NCBI GenBank assembly: GCA_964372855.1 | Contig: CAYJRY010000035.1 | Location: forward strand, 1-12,853 | DNA: 12,853 nt | Source: JACOXT01 sp964372855 | Lineage (GTDB): Bacteria; Patescibacteriota; Microgenomatia; Levybacterales; UBA12049 | Reading direction: 5' to 3' | Shown here: in pieces, positions 11,968 through 12,853 of the stretch | How positions within the stretch are numbered: the stretch's first letter is position 1 | How the letters are laid out: each line of letters opens with the position of its first letter | Program-made: the position numbers and the translations under genes | Notes under the pieces: generated by a model | The model's database searches: none | What the model was told of the DNA's origin: nothing | What the model saw: only the letters and a program-made list of their open reading frames with translations

Positions 11968-12853
11968 TTTTCTTTTTTATTTAATTCTTTAAGCCCTAAA
12001 GGAGTAGGTTTTCTTATATCAAAAATTGCGAAATTTTCAGTAATTCTCAGCGGTTCAAAAAGTGTTTCTAAGTTTAATTCTTCTTTTGTTGGATTAGCAA
12101 ATGCAATATGAGTTGCACCAGCTTTTACAAAATCCCTAAACGATCTTTCTACAACTGGCCATCCCTGTCTATTGGTGTGATACAAAAATGTCGTATCGCC
12201 ATTATATGCTGCAATTATTTTGGAATTTTTAGGAGTCAACTCATCAATTGCCTTTCCAGCCGCGATGATGTCGGGATGCTGAATTGAATAATAATCTCGT
12301 ATTACATACCAGCCAAACAAAAACATAAATGATAAACATACTACTAAAACTAAGTAGGAAATCCATCTATTTAATACGTATTTTGTTAAATTTAATACTC
12401 CGTCAACTCCTTTAGCGAAAAAAATTGCAAGGGTAGGGATAATAAGTATTTGGTAATAATCATGCTGTACATTTCCTGTCGCAAACACATGCAAATATAT
12501 TATTGAAGATATAATAAAAGTAAAAAATAAAAATTTTTCACGATTTCCTGGTTTCAGAAGTATTCCAAGAATAACAAAAGGTAAGCCCCAATAACCTAAT
12601 ATTATTTTTGATATTCTTTCCGCAAACAGCCACCAATAAAACGCTGGTCTGAAACGTATGCCATTCCCATTAAATAGCCAATCATTTCTTGGAATCCCTT
12701 CGGGGAAATTCTCCATCCAAATACGCCAAAGAATTAAGGGAGCTGTAACTAAAATAAAAAAAAGCCAGAATTCAAACCTTATGTACCCTCTCCATCCGAA
12801 TTTTATAAATATTAAATATAGATACATAACTCTATGGCTTAACGGTAAAGAAA
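11964..12853 (-). CDS. GT39-like integral membrane glycosyltransferase, C-terminal part
   Basis: The frame has an ATG at 12827 but stays open to the window edge (SLPLSHRV upstream), so the true start lies beyond the right edge. The visible 295 or so residues contain about five membrane helices (counted from that Met: 20-36, 79-92, 99-116, 125-141, 154-173), then a soluble tail of about 100 residues. GNVQHDYYQILIIPTLAIFFAKG (118-140), with its HDYYQ at a membrane edge, resembles the dolichyl-phosphate-mannose transferase (PMT/ArnT, GT39) family. Such enzymes use polyprenyl-phosphate sugars and act on the outer face of the membrane; the catalytic Asp-Glu of the first loop would be in the missing part. 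The tail has a Rossmann-like pattern (SKIIAAYNGDTTFLYHTNRQGW). GT39 assignment is tentative; another GT-C family is possible. It ends with an ATGA overlap with the next gene. Confidence 0.75.
   Translation of the reverse strand, partial: SLPLSHRVMYLYLIFIKFGWRGYIRFEFWLFFILVTAPLILWRIWMENFPEGIPRNDWLFNGNGIRFRPAFYWWLFAERISKIILGYWGLPFVILGILLKPGNREKFLFFTFIISSIIYLHVFATGNVQHDYYQILIIPTLAIFFAKGVDGVLNLTKYVLNRWISYLVLVVCLSFMFLFGWYVIRDYYSIQHPDIIAAGKAIDELTPKNSKIIAAYNGDTTFLYHTNRQGWPVVERSFRDFVKAGATHIAFANPTKEELNLETLFEPLRITENFAIFDIRKPTPLGLKELNKKEK

Overview
The window is AT-rich, gene-dense and almost entirely on the minus strand. Its content suggests a Candidate Phyla Radiation (Patescibacteria) genome, most likely of the Microgenomates type. 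The pointers are a DUF4012 membrane protein, a short RecO without a zinc finger, an alpha2-type glycyl-tRNA synthetase, little Shine-Dalgarno use, and the peptides LPAGRQG and EIRNSKF encoded by inserted repeats, which I recall from many CPR proteins. TGA and TAG both end genes here, so the code looks standard. The lineage is inference; no rRNA or ribosomal protein is present to fix it.

Layout from left to right. At 1-152 (minus) is the start of mraZ, with a TTGACA promoter and two GTGGG operator boxes 10 bp apart, so a division (dcw) cluster probably runs off the left edge. At 342-797 is a small membrane-anchored protein with its own promoter. At 851-2632 lie glycyl-tRNA synthetase and a small hypothetical gene whose 3' end is made of a palindromic dispersed repeat. 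At 2694-3194 (plus) is a four-helix membrane protein, divergent from glyQS and convergent with recO. At 3191-5721 is a DUF4012-recO pair with its own promoter. The 10-N gap inside the DUF4012 gene appears to be a scaffolding artefact.

From 5763 to the right edge is one tightly packed minus-strand operon for a cell-surface glycan. In transcription order it holds a GT39-like membrane transferase (5' end off the window), a GT4 transferase broken by one in-frame TAG, a GT2 transferase, two more GT4 transferases, a mannose-1-phosphate guanylyltransferase and a polyprenyl-phosphate sugar-1-phosphate transferase. Stops and starts overlap by 4 to 23 nt or are 1 nt apart. A plausible scheme is that the last enzyme loads the first sugar on the lipid carrier, ManC makes GDP-mannose, and the GT2/GT4 enzymes extend the chain. 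The GT39 enzyme may add sugars outside the membrane from lipid-linked donors.

The most unusual signal is a set of short arrays with strict 7-bp periodicity inside the glycosyltransferase genes. Different heptamers are used, but all three GT4 genes carry an array at the same structural place, the linker just before the C-terminal donor-binding Rossmann domain. The GT2 gene carries a related palindrome in a surface loop. One array supplies the TAG that splits its gene. A second theme is predicted leaderless transcription: four genes have a -10 box only 6 to 9 nt before the start codon.
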